From assembly GCF_027568575.1 (NCBI RefSeq), contig NZ_JANUVP010000007.1: a stretch of DNA of 64,000 bases; one strand, given 5' to 3'. Below the pieces are notes generated by a model. It saw only the letters and a program-made list of their open reading frames with translations. It searched no databases and had not been told where the DNA came from. A program made the position numbers and the translations under genes. Each line of letters starts with the position of its first letter. Position 1 is the first letter of the stretch. Below are positions 54,011 to 63,036 of the stretch, piece by piece. This stretch comes from Caldifermentibacillus hisashii (GTDB lineage Bacteria; Bacillota; Bacilli; Bacillales; Caldibacillaceae).

Positions 54011-55050
54011 TGTCCGCCCTCATTTCTCAAAATTTGGATACCGGGCTTATCAGTTACCGTTCCAATTAGAAATGGTTTTTCACCTAGGATTTTGAAATGG
54101 CTTAATAGTGCATCCGCTTCTTCAGGATGTACGGCAATGACCATGCCAATCCCCATATTAAAAACATTATACATTTCAGCCCGGTCCAGTTTACCGATTG
54201 ATTCCATGAGTGTAAATATTGGCGGGATTTCCCAGCTGCCTTCACGGATAATGCAACCGCAGCCGTCCGGGAGCATCCTCGGTATATTTTCAATAAAGCC
54301 ACCACCGGTTATATGGGCCATTCCTTTCATATGGAATTTTTTTAATGCGGCTAAAATTGGTTTGACATAAATTCTTGTCGGTTTCAGTAATTCTTCGCCA
54401 AGTGTCGATTGTAATTCAGGGAACCAATCATTTAAGCTGAATTTCTTTTCTTCCAAAAACAATTTGCGAACGAGGGAATAGCCGTTGCTGTGAATACCGT
54501 TTGCTGCCAGACCGATAAGGACGTCGCCGCTTTTAATGGTGGAACCGGTGATAAGATTTGCTTTTTCAACGGCACCGACGGCAAAACCGGCAATATCATA
54601 TTCGCTTTCATCGTACAAACCGGGCATTTCAGCAGTTTCTCCGCCAATTAACGCACAGCCGGCAGCCACACAACCATCGGCCACTCCTTTTACAATGGCT
54701 TCAATTCGTTCAGGTATTGCTTTCCCACAGGCGATATAGTCTAGAAAGTAAAGCGGTTCGGCCCCTTGAACAACAATATCATTGACACACATCGCCACGG
54801 CATCAATTCCGATTGTATCGTGTTTATCAAGAAGAAACGCCAACTTCAATTTTGTTCCGACCCCGTCCGTTCCTGAAACTAAAATTGGTTCCTTCATGTT
54901 CAGGACGGACAGATCGAACATAGCTCCAAAACTGCCGATTGCCCCGAGTAATCCCGAGCGGTTTGTCCTTGATACATGTTTTTTTATTCGCTTTACCGAT
55001 TCATAGCCGGCTTCAATATCCACTCCGGCCGCTTTATAGGCTTTTACCAT
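54007..55050 (-). CDS. purM: Phosphoribosylformylglycinamidine cyclo-ligase
   Basis: 347-residue AIR synthetase. Motifs include DGVGTKLKLAF, GIDAVAMCVNDIVVQGAEPLYFLDY, GCALIGGETAEMPGLY and GGGFIENIPRMLPDG. It is separated from purF by an unusual 291-bp gap, while all other junctions downstream of it are tight. ATG 55050. Confidence 0.97.
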   Translation of the reverse strand: MVKAYKAAGVDIEAGYESVKRIKKHVSRTNRSGLLGAIGSFGAMFDLSVLNMKEPILVSGTDGVGTKLKLAFLLDKHDTIGIDAVAMCVNDIVVQGAEPLYFLDYIACGKAIPERIEAIVKGVADGCVAAGCALIGGETAEMPGLYDESEYDIAGFAVGAVEKANLITGSTIKSGDVLIGLAANGIHSNGYSLVRKLFLEEKKFSLNDWFPELQSTLGEELLKPTRIYVKPILAALKKFHMKGMAHITGGGFIENIPRMLPDGCGCIIREGSWEIPPIFTLMESIGKLDRAEMYNVFNMGIGMVIAVHPEEADALLSHFKILGEKPFLIGTVTDKPGIQILRNEGGQ

Positions 55051-55074
55051 GAATGAAACCCCCGTAATTTTTTA

Positions 55075-55200
55075 GCTAATGGGAAAGTATAATTTTTTCA
55101 ATTTCTACTTTCCTAACGCATAAGTGCTCTTGCGGCTCTGCTCTCGCCTAAAGGCTCGGACGCCCGAGTTTTCTTTACCGGTTTATCATAAACCGAATCA
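55075..55200 (-). repeat. Structured element between purF and purM
   Basis: In the 291-bp purF-purM gap. On the minus strand a GC-rich stretch (GAGCCTTTAGGCGAGAGC...) is followed by GGAAAGTA...TACTTTCC, a perfect 8-bp hairpin (about 55084-55113). It resembles dispersed Bacillaceae intergenic elements (recalled, not searched). The remaining part, 55200-55341, shows no gene. Confidence 0.5.
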
Positions 55201-55341
55201 TCTAATTGTTGAAAGTGAGCGTACGAATTTGTTCATTTCCTTTACAAAATTTCCTGCAGGGTTGAGTTTGCAGACTTGCCGGAAATCTATGTGTTACTAG
55301 ATAAATCAGGACTCATTGTAAGGATACATTCTAAATTTTCA

Positions 55342-56760
55342 TTAAAAATCAAATCCTCTTGTTGTTCCAACGGCAAATGTCTCGCGTTCTGTCGGGTATT
55401 TACCGGTAAAGCAGGCAAGACAGCTCCCTTTCATGCCACCGCTTTGCTCTCTTCCCAGTGCTTTCAACATGCCTTCCACACTTAGAAAAGTTAAAGAATC
55501 CGCACCGATGATTTGCCTGATTTCTTCCACCGATTTATCGCCGGCAATCAATTCTTCCCGAGAGGAGGTATCAATCCCATAGAAACAAGGATGCTTGATT
55601 GGTGGGGAGCTGATGACGACATGAACTTCCCGGGCGCCGGCTTCTTTGAGCATCCGCACAATCCGTCGACTGGTCGTCCCGCGAACGATTGAATCATCAA
55701 CCATAATGACCCGTTTTCCTTCGACAACCCCACGGACCGGGGATAATTTCATTTTTACTCCTTGTTCGCGGAGTTGCTGGGTCGGTTGGATAAATGTTCG
55801 CCCAACATAGCGATTTTTGATGAGACCTAATTCATACGGAATGCCGGATTCTTCCGCATACCCGATGGCGGCAGAAATGCTTGAATCAGGAACACCGGTG
55901 ACGACATCCGCATCAATGGGCGCTTCAAGTGCCAATTGCTTTCCTAAGTTTTTTCTTGCAGTATGGACATTCATTCCTTGCAAATCACTGTCCGGTCGGG
56001 AAAAATAAACATATTCCATCGTACATAAGGACATTTGCGTCTGCGTCGTAAATATTTCAGAACGGATTCCATCATGATTAATAATCAGCATTTCACCCGG
56101 TTGGACATCCCGGATATAGTCAGCGCCAACAATATCAAAAGCACAAGTTTCCGAAGCTACAACATAGGAATCCCCCAGTCTTCCGATTGATAAAGGTCTT
56201 AAACCATAAGGATCAAGAGCGACAATTAATTCTGTTTCGGTCATAAGTAAGTAGGCATACGCACCTTGCAGCATGTTCAAGGCAGCTTTCATTTGATCGA
56301 TGAATTGCGTTCGTTTGCTTCTTTTAATTAAATGGGCAAGTACTTCTGTATCGGAAGTCGTTTGAAAAATACTGCCTTCCGCTTCCAATAAAGATCTTAG
56401 CACTGTTGCGTTGGTCAAATTCCCGTTATGGGCCAGAGCAAGGCTGCCGGTTTGTGATTTGAACAGGAGTGGCTGGACATTTTCCGGTCCACTGCCGCCT
56501 GCTGTTGCATATCGAACATGTCCAATGGCACCTGTTCCCTGCAAATCATCCATATCATTTTTAGAAAAAACTTCAGTAACTAAGCCCTCACCCTTTTTTA
56601 TATGAATTTGTTTTCCGTCGGTAACAGCGATTCCTGTCCCTTCTTGACCGCGGTGCTGGAGACTTTGCAAGCCGTAATAGGTGATATGAGCGGCATTATG
56701 ATGTCCCCAAACCCCAAAAACTCCACATTCTTCATTTAATCCCCTTAGTTCAGCAAGCAT
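55342..56760 (-). CDS. purF: Amidophosphoribosyltransferase
   Basis: 472-residue first enzyme of purine synthesis. A short propeptide (MLAELRGLNEE) precedes the catalytic CGVFGVWGHHN, as in Bacillus. The PRPP-binding motif is VIMVDDSIVRGTTSRRIV. Cysteines including SCLACFTGKYP fit the iron-sulfur cluster of the Bacillus enzyme. ATG 56760 has AAAGGGG, inside the end of purL (16-bp overlap). Confidence 0.97.
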   Translation of the reverse strand: MLAELRGLNEECGVFGVWGHHNAAHITYYGLQSLQHRGQEGTGIAVTDGKQIHIKKGEGLVTEVFSKNDMDDLQGTGAIGHVRYATAGGSGPENVQPLLFKSQTGSLALAHNGNLTNATVLRSLLEAEGSIFQTTSDTEVLAHLIKRSKRTQFIDQMKAALNMLQGAYAYLLMTETELIVALDPYGLRPLSIGRLGDSYVVASETCAFDIVGADYIRDVQPGEMLIINHDGIRSEIFTTQTQMSLCTMEYVYFSRPDSDLQGMNVHTARKNLGKQLALEAPIDADVVTGVPDSSISAAIGYAEESGIPYELGLIKNRYVGRTFIQPTQQLREQGVKMKLSPVRGVVEGKRVIMVDDSIVRGTTSRRIVRMLKEAGAREVHVVISSPPIKHPCFYGIDTSSREELIAGDKSVEEIRQIIGADSLTFLSVEGMLKALGREQSGGMKGSCLACFTGKYPTERETFAVGTTRGFDF

Positions 56761-58961
56761 GGGATCGCCCCTTTCCATGCTTTTTTGATTTTTTCTGCCT
56801 CTACTTTGACGACCGTTTCATTATTAACGGAAATTTGTAAAATAGGTTCGGCTGTAACTCTGCCGATAAGTTTGGCAGATACGAAACGTTCGAATTGCTC
56901 CCGGTTTTCTTCTTTTACCGATAAAATAAACCGTGATTGCGATTCACTGAATAATTGAGTGACGGCTTCACCTTGGAGTTCAACATCAGCTCCAATTCCG
57001 TCTGCCCCAACGATACATTCACTAAGCGCCACTGCAACTCCGCCTTCACTGACATCATGGCAAGAGGCAACAAGTCCGGCACGTATCGCTGTAAGTATTT
57101 GCTCTTGGTATAAAGCCTCCACATCTAAGTCAAGTAACGGGGATTTTCCAAATATTTCTCTATAGATAAGTTTTTGCAATTCACTACCACCAAATTCCGG
57201 TTTTGTTTCTCCAAGGAGATAGATTAAATCTCCCGGCTGTTTAAATTGTTGGGTAGTAATATGATCGAGATCTTGAATTAATCCCACCATACCAATAACC
57301 GGTGTCGGATAAATCGCAGTGTCGTTCGTCTCATTGTAAAGAGATACGTTCCCGCTAATCACCGGTGTTTTTAAAACACGACAAGCTTCACTGATTCCGT
57401 CGGCAGCCTTTTCTAATTGCCAAAAAATTTCCGGATTTTCCGGACTGCCGAAATTTAAACAATCGGTAATGGCGAGCGGTTCGCCACCGGAGCAAACGAT
57501 ATTTCTTGCTGCTTCACTGACAGCAATTTTTCCGCCGGTTTCCGGGTCTAAATAAATGTACCGGGAATTACAATCTGTCGTCATGGCCAATGCTTTTCTT
57601 GTGCCGCGAATACGAACAACGGCAGCATCGGAACCGGGAGCTACAACGGTATTTGTCCGTACCATGTAATCGTATTGGTTATAAACCCATTCTTTGCTGG
57701 CAATGGTTGGTTGTTGTAATAACTGTAACAATGTTTCCTCGATATTTTCTACTTTCGGAATTCGGTTTTCCATTTTTTGAAACGTCCGATAATAAGCCGG
57801 TTCTATTGATGGTTTGTAGTAAACCGGTGCATCTTCACTTAAGGCATCGGCGGGTACTTCGGCAACAACTTCTCCGTGATGAAGAAGGCGTAACATTTTA
57901 TCATCTGTGACTCGTCCGATGGCCACAGCTTCCAACCCATATCTTTTAAAAATATCGATAATTTCTTGCTCTCTTCCATTTTTTACGACAAGGAGCATAC
58001 GTTCTTGGGATTCAGAGAGCATCATTTCGTATGGTGTCATTCCGGTTTCACGTTGAGGAACCAGGTCTAAATTCATCTCGATTCCGGATCCGGCTTTACT
58101 GGCCATTTCCGCGCTCGAACTGGTAAGACCGGCTGCACCCATGTCTTGAATACCAACGAGTGCATCGGATTTAATCACTTCTAAACAAGCTTCAAGTAAC
58201 AATTTTTCCATGAACGGATCACCGACTTGTACGGCCGGGCGTTTTTCTTCGGATGCTTCCGTTAACTCTTCTGAAGCAAAAGTGGCCCCGTGGATACCGT
58301 CACGACCGGTTTTGGCACCGACATACATGACCGTGTTTCCGACACCATGTGCTTGCCCTTTTTTTATATCTTCATGATTGAGTATGCCGACGCACATCGC
58401 ATTAACAAGCGGATTCCCCTCATAGCAAGCATCAAATTGGATTTCCCCGCCAACTGTTGGAATCCCAATACAATTTCCATAGCCGGCAATTCCGGCAACC
58501 ACTTCTTCAAATAAATATTTTCCGCGTGCATTCTTCAATTCGCCAAAACGTAAGGAGTTGAGGATGGCAATTGGACGGGCGCCCATCGAGAAAACATCAC
58601 GGATAATCCCGCCGACACCGGTGGCCGCTCCTTGATACGGTTCGATGGCCGATGGATGATTATGGCTTTCAATTTTAAAAACAACGGCCTGATTATCGCC
58701 AATATCGACAACCCCTGCGCCTTCCCCGGGTCCTTGTAAAACGTGCGGACCGGTAACAGGGAATTTCTTTAAGATCGGTTTCGAGTTTTTATAACTGCAA
58801 TGTTCCGACCACATAACAGAAAAGAGTCCAACCTCGGTGTAGTTAGGCAACCGTCCAAGAATCTTTTCAATCCGGGAGAATTCTTCATCGGTCAAGCCCA
58901 TTTGACTGTAAACTTTTTCTGCCTTAATTTGTTCCGGACTCGGTTCAAGCTTTAATTGCAT
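56745..58961 (-). CDS. purL: FGAM synthase large subunit
   Basis: 738-residue small-type PurL of the three-subunit complex with PurQ and PurS. HNHPSAIEPYQGAATGVGGIIRDV and the second-half motifs CHDVSEGGVAVAL and GNVSLYNET are diagnostic. ATG 58961 follows GGAGGG; it overlaps purQ by 17 bp and purF by 16. Confidence 0.97.
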   Translation of the reverse strand: MQLKLEPSPEQIKAEKVYSQMGLTDEEFSRIEKILGRLPNYTEVGLFSVMWSEHCSYKNSKPILKKFPVTGPHVLQGPGEGAGVVDIGDNQAVVFKIESHNHPSAIEPYQGAATGVGGIIRDVFSMGARPIAILNSLRFGELKNARGKYLFEEVVAGIAGYGNCIGIPTVGGEIQFDACYEGNPLVNAMCVGILNHEDIKKGQAHGVGNTVMYVGAKTGRDGIHGATFASEELTEASEEKRPAVQVGDPFMEKLLLEACLEVIKSDALVGIQDMGAAGLTSSSAEMASKAGSGIEMNLDLVPQRETGMTPYEMMLSESQERMLLVVKNGREQEIIDIFKRYGLEAVAIGRVTDDKMLRLLHHGEVVAEVPADALSEDAPVYYKPSIEPAYYRTFQKMENRIPKVENIEETLLQLLQQPTIASKEWVYNQYDYMVRTNTVVAPGSDAAVVRIRGTRKALAMTTDCNSRYIYLDPETGGKIAVSEAARNIVCSGGEPLAITDCLNFGSPENPEIFWQLEKAADGISEACRVLKTPVISGNVSLYNETNDTAIYPTPVIGMVGLIQDLDHITTQQFKQPGDLIYLLGETKPEFGGSELQKLIYREIFGKSPLLDLDVEALYQEQILTAIRAGLVASCHDVSEGGVAVALSECIVGADGIGADVELQGEAVTQLFSESQSRFILSVKEENREQFERFVSAKLIGRVTAEPILQISVNNETVVKVEAEKIKKAWKGAIPCLLN

Positions 58962-59631
58962 GGGATTCCCTCCATTGATTAACAATTGATTGGAAAAGCT
59001 TCAATCCGTCATGACTACCTAAAAGATTCGCCACCGCCCGTTCTGGATGGGGCATCATACCAAGAACATTTCCTTGCTTATTCATAATCCCGGCAATGTT
59101 TTCGATACTGCCGTTTGGATTTTCGTTGTGATAGGTAAAAACAATCTGGTTATTGGCTTTTAGTTTTGCTAAAGTTGTTTCGTCACAGTAATAATTTCCT
59201 TCCCCGTGAGCGATTGGAATTTCGATTATTTCTCCGGGAGCATATTGATTCGTGAACATGGTGTTCGAATTTTTTACTTCAAGGAGAACGGGCCGACAAA
59301 TGAATTTCAGGCTATCGTTGCGTCGCATGGCTCCCGGAAGAAGACCGGCTTCAAGCAAAATTTGGAACCCATTGCAGACACCTAAGACCGGTTTTCCGAG
59401 TTCAGCGGCTTTGACGACTTCATTCATTACGGGACTGAAGCGGGCGATGGCACCGGTCCGCAAATAATCGCCGAATGAAAAGCCACCCGGGAGGAGAATG
59501 GCATCAAAGCGGTCTAAATTTGTTTCATCATGCCAGACATATTCCGCTTCTTCACCGAGTTCATCAATAACCGCATGGTACATATCAACGTCACAATTAG
59601 AGCCGGGGAATACAATCACGGCAAATTTCAT
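58945..59631 (-). CDS. purQ: FGAM synthase glutaminase subunit
   Basis: 228-residue class I glutamine amidotransferase that supplies ammonia to PurL. Nucleophile in VLGVCNGFQILLEAGLLPGA; His/Glu pair in MMPHPERAV. The start ATG 59631 gives MKFAVIVFPGSNCDVDMYHA and overlaps purS by 4 bp. Confidence 0.97.
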   Translation of the reverse strand: MKFAVIVFPGSNCDVDMYHAVIDELGEEAEYVWHDETNLDRFDAILLPGGFSFGDYLRTGAIARFSPVMNEVVKAAELGKPVLGVCNGFQILLEAGLLPGAMRRNDSLKFICRPVLLEVKNSNTMFTNQYAPGEIIEIPIAHGEGNYYCDETTLAKLKANNQIVFTYHNENPNGSIENIAGIMNKQGNVLGMMPHPERAVANLLGSHDGLKLFQSIVNQWRESHAIKA

Positions 59632-59882
59632 TGGGGCACACACTCCTCAATTTCATATCGATAATCTTCAATAACAGGATTGGCAAGCAATTTTGAACAA
59701 ATTTCTTCAATCATTGCGTCTAATTGATCTGCCGTTTCCCCAATCGTTAGTTCCATATATTTTCCGATCCGAACATCATTGACATCGTCGTAACCCATCA
59801 TACGGAGCGATTTTTTGACAGCAGTCCCTTGAGGGTCGAGTACACTTTCCTTCAACGTAACATAGACCTTTACCTTATACAT
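59628..59882 (-). CDS. purS: FGAM synthase PurS subunit
   Basis: 84-residue small subunit bridging PurL and PurQ. VYVTLKESVLDPQGTAVKKSL and MGYDDVNDVRIGKYMEL are typical. ATG 59882 has GAGG; it overlaps purC by 8 bp and purQ by 4. Confidence 0.96.
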   Translation of the reverse strand: MYKVKVYVTLKESVLDPQGTAVKKSLRMMGYDDVNDVRIGKYMELTIGETADQLDAMIEEICSKLLANPVIEDYRYEIEECVPQ

Positions 59883-60594
59883 GTTGTTTTCCTCCCAGTC
59901 TTTGTAAAATCGTTTCATAGGCGTCAATTAAATTGCCGAGGTCTTGACGAAATAGATCTTTATCTAACTTTTCATTTGTATCGATATCCCAAAGCCGGCA
60001 TGTATCCGGGGAAATTTCGTCGGCAAGCAAAATATTGCCGTCCGCATCTACGCCAAATTCCAATTTAAAATCGACCAGCTTTAAACGGCATTCTTTAAAA
60101 AACTCGGTTAATATGTCATTGATTTTCAAGGCTGAGGTTTTTAAAGTTTCGATAACATCTGTGCTTGCAATTTCCAACACTTCAATTTGGTCATCGGTAA
60201 TCGGCGGGTCACCGAGTTCATCATTTTTTAGGCAGAACTCGACAATCGGGCGTTTCAACCTTTTCCCTTCATCGACTCCGAAACGTTTTGAAAAACTCCC
60301 GGCAGCATAGTTTCTGACGATGACTTCAAGTGGGATGATTTTTACCCGTTTGACTAATTGTTCGTGGTCGGAAACTTTTTTTATAAAATGATTGGCAATT
60401 CCTTTTGCTGTTAACAGGAAAAAAAGCAAACTGGTAATCTCGTTATTTAAACGACCCTTTCCGGTGATTTCGGCTTTTTTTACACCGTTAAAAGCGGTGG
60501 CAGAATCTTTATACTCAACCCAAACAATATTTTCGTCATCGGTGGCATAAATTCGTTTAGCTTTTCCTTCATATAAGGCCTGTTTTTTGATCAT
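59875..60594 (-). CDS. purC: SAICAR synthase
   Basis: 239-residue enzyme joining aspartate to CAIR. YEGKAKRIYATDDENIVWVEYKDSATAFNG, LEVIVRNYAAGS and DEISPDTCRLWD are the family motifs. ATG 60594 follows an AT-rich 174-bp gap after purK, where other bacilli carry purB. Confidence 0.97.
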   Translation of the reverse strand: MIKKQALYEGKAKRIYATDDENIVWVEYKDSATAFNGVKKAEITGKGRLNNEITSLLFFLLTAKGIANHFIKKVSDHEQLVKRVKIIPLEVIVRNYAAGSFSKRFGVDEGKRLKRPIVEFCLKNDELGDPPITDDQIEVLEIASTDVIETLKTSALKINDILTEFFKECRLKLVDFKLEFGVDADGNILLADEISPDTCRLWDIDTNEKLDKDLFRQDLGNLIDAYETILQRLGGKQHV

Positions 60595-60699
60595 TTTATT
60601 TCCCCCGTATTTATTTTCTTCCGGCAGCTATGTTCTTGAAGTAGGTGATACAAATGGTGGATGCACCGAGAAGTTTAGCTGTTACAAGTGAATGGATTT

Positions 60700-60731
60700 A
60701 CCAAGTAATGTTTTCCTCCAGTTCTTGTCAG
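60700..60731 (-). repeat. Second copy of the purK 3' end in the purK-purC gap
   Basis: Positions 60700-60731 match the last codons of purK (60771-60802) at 28 of 32 bases in the same orientation. In the purK frame the copy reads QELEENITW and stop, against QELEENNIW and stop. It has no gene attached. Confidence 0.75.
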
Positions 60732-60768
60732 AAATGACTTTTTCCCGGTCCCGGGTCCCCGTTAGGAT

Positions 60769-61896
60769 TCACCAAATATTGTTTTCTTCCAGTTCTTGTA
60801 AGGCTTCATCTGTATCGTTACATAGACGGGTGAGATGCCCCATTTTTCGTCCCGGTTTTGCTTCGTTTTTTCCGTATAAATGAATCTTCCAATGTTTAAA
60901 ATGATGAAGATTTTCCAGCAATGGTTCGAGATGTTCGCCTAAAATATTCACCATGACAGCCGGTTTCAAAAGTGCCGTTGAACCGAGCGGCAAATTACAA
61001 ATGGCCCGAATATGTTGCTCGAATTGGGATGTCATGCAGGCTTCAATCGAATAATGACCGGAGTTGTGGGGTCTTGGTGCGAGTTCATTTATATAAATTT
61101 CTCCATCTTCCGTAACAAACATTTCTACCGCCAATGTGCCAATTAAATGAAGAAACTCAGCAATTTTTTTAGCAGCCGCCATCGCTTTTTCTTCCGTTTC
61201 TTTATCAATTCGTGCCGGAACGATGGTTTGATGTAAAATATTGTTGCAATGAATATTTTCAGCGACTGGAAAGACCGCCGTTTCCCCATCCGGATTTTTT
61301 GAGACAATTACTGAAACTTCTTTTGTAAACGGAATCCATTGTTCTAACACACAAGGTCCGGTGGAAAGTAAGGAGGCTGCAAAAATCCGATCATGTTCCG
61401 TTTTTATGACCAACTGTCCTTTGCCGTCATATCCGCCTGTAGCCGTTTTTAAAACAGCAGGATATCCTAGATTTTCCAGTCCGTGTTCGAGTTCCGTTTG
61501 ATTGAGAATGACCTCATATGGGACAACAGGGACCCCAGCCTTCTGAATGGTTGCTTTTTCATAAATTCGGTTTTGGGTTACCCGTAAAATTTCCGTTCCT
61601 TGGGGGACATATGCATGTTTTGTTAACCAACTCAGTGCATTCGCGTCAATATTTTCAAATTCATAGGTGATGACGTCACTTTTTTCAGCCAGTATTTTAA
61701 CGGCCGCTAAATCATTGTAAGCTGCCACAATTTGTTCATCAGCTACTTGGCCGCATGGACTATTTGGCGTCGGATCAAGGACGATGACGCGAAAACCTAT
61801 TGATTTTGCCGCTAATGTCATCATTTGTCCGAGTTGACCTCCGCCGATCACACCAATTGTTTGTCCGGGTAAAATCGTTTTAAACAAGCTGATCAC
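60769..61896 (-). CDS. purK: N5-carboxyaminoimidazole ribonucleotide synthase
   Basis: 375-residue ATP-grasp enzyme making N5-CAIR from AIR, bicarbonate and ATP. GVIGGGQLGQMMTLAAKSIG starts the first domain; LKTATGGYDGKGQ is the ATP-grasp loop and INELAPRPHNSGHYSIEAC the metal site. The start is GTG 61896, overlapping purE by 17 bp. Confidence 0.96.
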   Translation of the reverse strand: MISLFKTILPGQTIGVIGGGQLGQMMTLAAKSIGFRVIVLDPTPNSPCGQVADEQIVAAYNDLAAVKILAEKSDVITYEFENIDANALSWLTKHAYVPQGTEILRVTQNRIYEKATIQKAGVPVVPYEVILNQTELEHGLENLGYPAVLKTATGGYDGKGQLVIKTEHDRIFAASLLSTGPCVLEQWIPFTKEVSVIVSKNPDGETAVFPVAENIHCNNILHQTIVPARIDKETEEKAMAAAKKIAEFLHLIGTLAVEMFVTEDGEIYINELAPRPHNSGHYSIEACMTSQFEQHIRAICNLPLGSTALLKPAVMVNILGEHLEPLLENLHHFKHWKIHLYGKNEAKPGRKMGHLTRLCNDTDEALQELEENNIW

Positions 61897-62368
61897 TACT
61901 TTCTAGGACACTGTTTTTTGCTTCTTCCCGCAAATGATGAAGTTTTGCGGCGATTTCGTTGTCAAAGGCAGATAAAATTTGTGCCGCAAGCAGTCCGGCG
62001 TTCTTTGCACCGGCAACACCGATTGCGACCGTTGCGACAGGGACTCCGGCAGGCATTTGGACAATTGATAATAGCGAATCCAATCCATTTAATGCCTTTG
62101 ATTGAACAGGTACGCCAATAACGGGAAGTGTCGTTTTGGCGGCAACCATACCGGGTAGATGGGCAGCTCCACCGGCTCCGGCAATAATCACTTTCAAGCC
62201 TTCATCTCTTGCCGTTTCTGCAAAAGAGAACATGAGGTCCGGTGTTCTGTGAGCCGAGACCACTTTTTTTATATAAGGAATTTCCAATTGTTCAAGTACA
62301 TCACATGTATGTTTCATTGTTTCCCAGTCCGATGTGCTTCCCATAATGACTCCGACAAGTGGCTTCAC
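61880..62368 (-). CDS. purE: N5-CAIR mutase
   Basis: 162-residue enzyme isomerising N5-CAIR to CAIR. GVIMGSTSDWETM, VSAHRTPDLMF and GAGGAAHLPGM are diagnostic of the bacterial class I form. GTG 62368 with GAGGGG upstream gives the normal length; farther upstream frames fall in the terminator. First gene of the pur operon, behind PurR boxes, a riboswitch and an attenuator. Confidence 0.96.
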   Translation of the reverse strand: MKPLVGVIMGSTSDWETMKHTCDVLEQLEIPYIKKVVSAHRTPDLMFSFAETARDEGLKVIIAGAGGAAHLPGMVAAKTTLPVIGVPVQSKALNGLDSLLSIVQMPAGVPVATVAIGVAGAKNAGLLAAQILSAFDNEIAAKLHHLREEAKNSVLESSDQLV

Positions 62369-62401
62369 AAGTGTTCCCCTCGATTCTTTAAATAGATAAA
62401 T

Positions 62402-62458
62402 AGAAAAACCCGGTATTGACAACCTCCCTCACTAAGAGAAAGCAGTCAATACCGGGTC
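62402..62458 (-). terminator. Expression-platform terminator of the pur operon leader
   Basis: On the minus strand ACCCGGTATTGAC pairs with GTCAATACCGGGT, followed by TTTTTC, just before purE. Confidence 0.92.
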
Positions 62459-62520
62459 AGGAAAGAGGACATACGGCAAAAATATGCACAACATGTCCGG
62501 GATAATCCGTTTTGAACTAC

Positions 62521-62597
62521 TTTCTCTCATAGTCCAATGATTTACGGTCATTGGGTAGAGACTTATGGGCCATATTCCCATCATTATATGAGAGAAA
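62521..62597 (-). ncRNA. Guanine-class purine riboswitch aptamer (purE leader)
   Basis: P1 is an 11-bp stem TTTCTCTCATA/TATGAGAGAAA. P2 and P3 loops and the junction GTCTCTACCC are conserved; the specificity base in TTGGACTATGAG is C. Confidence 0.94.
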
Positions 62598-62622
62598 ACA
62601 TATTTATTTTGAATTCAAGTAT

Positions 62623-62652
62623 ATCTTAACAATTACAGAAGGACTTTGTCAA
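62623..62652 (-). promoter_or_regulatory. Promoter of the pur operon
   Basis: Minus strand TTGACA (62647-62652), 18-bp spacer, TAAGAT (62623-62628). The leader to purE is about 245 nt. Confidence 0.8.
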
Positions 62653-62655
62653 CGG

Positions 62656-62701
62656 AATTATCGAACATTAAAAATTAATTTGGCATAAATGTTCGGTTTT
62701 T
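62656..62701 (-). promoter_or_regulatory. PurR box pair upstream of purE
   Basis: Minus strand AAAAACCGAACATTT (62687-62701) and AATGTTCGATAATT (62656-62669) form the inverted PurR pair directly upstream of the -35. Confidence 0.85.
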
Positions 62702-63036
62702 GTGATTAAAAATGATCTTTTCTTTCTGTTTATAAAAAGAAGGAAACGAACCTATGCTGTTTGTGGCACTTTCTTAAGATAAAGGTGAACAAGTTAATTT
62801 GTATTCATAGACCAGAAGGAAGTTTTGCCGGCTATTTTGGTGGAACTTTATTATTTTGCAAAAAGGACAACTGATTTTTTGACAAATATGATATACTAAT
62901 TATAAAATATAGTATCACATTTATATGATGAATCAAAAAAATGATGGAAAATAATAAAAAACATGTGATATAATGTGACCTGTAGTTAAATAAAGTTAGC
63001 TTGTTCACTAGACTTTTAATAAAGGGGGAGAAAGTT
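62702..63036. other. Divergent intergenic region, purE and PPDK regulator
   Basis: Besides the PurR boxes it contains plus-strand TTGACA (62879-62884) followed by AT-rich DNA and a good TATAAT at 62969-62974 with no strong -35 partner. GTGATA and TATCAC repeats surround these boxes. No gene is seen. Confidence 0.5.

Noticed and set aside
50539..62422. Many long antisense frames over the pur operon
   Set aside because: They mirror strongly conserved enzymes and have no ribosome sites.
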